Shown here: piece by piece, positions 63,399 to 64,000 of the stretch
Numbering within the stretch: position 1 is the first letter of the stretch
Layout: the number at the start of each line of letters is the position of its first letter
Source: Didymodactylos carnosus
Lineage: Eukaryota; Rotifera; Eurotatoria; Philodinida; Philodinidae
Reading direction: 5' to 3'
Assembly (NCBI GenBank): GCA_905250885.1
Contig: CAJNOQ010000065.1
Span: 1 to 64,000 of the forward strand
Length of the DNA: 64,000 nucleotides
The notes under the pieces: generated by a model
Told to the model about the DNA's origin: nothing
Database searches by the model: none
Seen by the model: only the letters and a program-made list of their open reading frames with translations
Program-made: the position numbers and the translations under genes

Positions 63399-64000
63399 AA
63401 TCTAAATTAACGTTTTTCTATCAAATAACAATACATTGTTCATTTATTTTATTCTAAAATTATTAACAAGTTAAAAATCTACTCGTCATAGATTGTTGTT
63501 TGGTACACATTAATCGAATTTTTTTGCACAAAAACAAAATAAAAGAAGAATAGACAAAATGACTGGCTAATCTCTTATTATATATATATATATATATATA
63601 TATCAAATGGTCAATTTACAAAATTGACCCATATTATATAAATAAGTGAGTAATATAACGAAAACAAAGTACATAATTCCAATTTGATTTATAAATGGTT
63701 CATTTGATACACGATAAATAAGTAATATACAATAAAAGAACACAAATTTATAATGTTTATTTATCAGTAGATAATACTTATCATTAATCTATATCTAAAA
63801 AAAAAAATCATTTAAATATTTTTCTAATTTTTCTAATTCTTAATTAATTTTAATTAAATTAAATATACAATAATGAAATACTTGAAAATACATCTGTTTC
63901 TTTTATTCTTAAAAAAGACCTATTCTCTTTTTCTATATACTTATTATGAATTGAACAATATATTATATTCAGTATTTCAGGTATTTGAAAAGTCAAGTTT

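Larger units (their letters stand above)
57419..64000. other. Gene-poor 3' end of the window
   Basis: No recognisable gene. AT content rises towards the end. Contains the hAT-like element, the tRNA-like/hairpin region and the microsatellites listed separately; the remainder shows only chance ORFs such as 61867-62058. Confidence 0.45.

Overview
The window is AT-rich eukaryotic DNA with short, intron-split genes. Most introns are 50-70 bp with GT..AG ends, and long gene-poor stretches between the genes are full of decayed small transposons. The protein families (CAB39/MO25, SLC15, TTLL4, GALNT7, KCNQ, UBL4A, MAPKAPK2, AGK) are those of an animal. Compact introns, a bacterial-type maltose acetyltransferase gene that carries an intron, Penelope-like reverse transcriptase remnants and many tiny terminal-inverted-repeat elements fit a bdelloid rotifer best. 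The species is an inference; the sequence does not name it.

Layout. 1-2.1 kb: a small foldback element, then the last two recognisable exons of CAB39 (+). 2.1-9.0 kb: no recognised gene; a Harbinger-like element, a hAT-like element and a dead mariner copy. 9.0-9.3 kb: the 3' coding exon of a likely neuropeptide precursor (+) with one PRV-amide-type peptide. 10.0-12.6 kb: hAT-like elements, a Penelope-like RT fossil between inverted repeats, and a long-TIR foldback. 13.4-16.8 kb: SLC15 peptide transporter (-). 18.5-20.6 kb: Asn/Gln/Thr-rich exons (+). 21.3-21.6 kb: a perfect 336-bp palindrome. 23.6-29.4 kb: TTLL4 tubulin polyglutamylase (+). 30-35.5 kb: repeats, a 5'-truncated LINE and a hAT-like element. 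35.7-44.3 kb (all +): glyoxalase II, the acetyltransferase, GALNT7-like transferase and an M3-family pseudo-peptidase. 46-52.9 kb (all -): KCNQ channel, UBL4A and MAPKAPK2. 55.7-57.4 kb: acylglycerol kinase (+). 57.4-64 kb: no recognised gene; one hAT-like element, small foldbacks and microsatellites.

The genes are unrelated housekeeping and signalling genes and do not form an operon or pathway. The observations most worth following are: (1) the zero-spacer perfect palindrome in a probable intron or intergenic gap; (2) a full-length M3 oligopeptidase whose HExxH zinc site has been replaced although the rest of the gene is intact; (3) the PRV-amide neuropeptide candidate; (4) a set of non-autonomous hAT-like elements with related ends and 8-bp target duplications, one with an internal extra copy of its own left end; and (5) a Penelope-like RT relic bounded by inverted repeats. 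Exon boundaries were placed by eye from splice consensus and reading phase; first exons are often unresolved.
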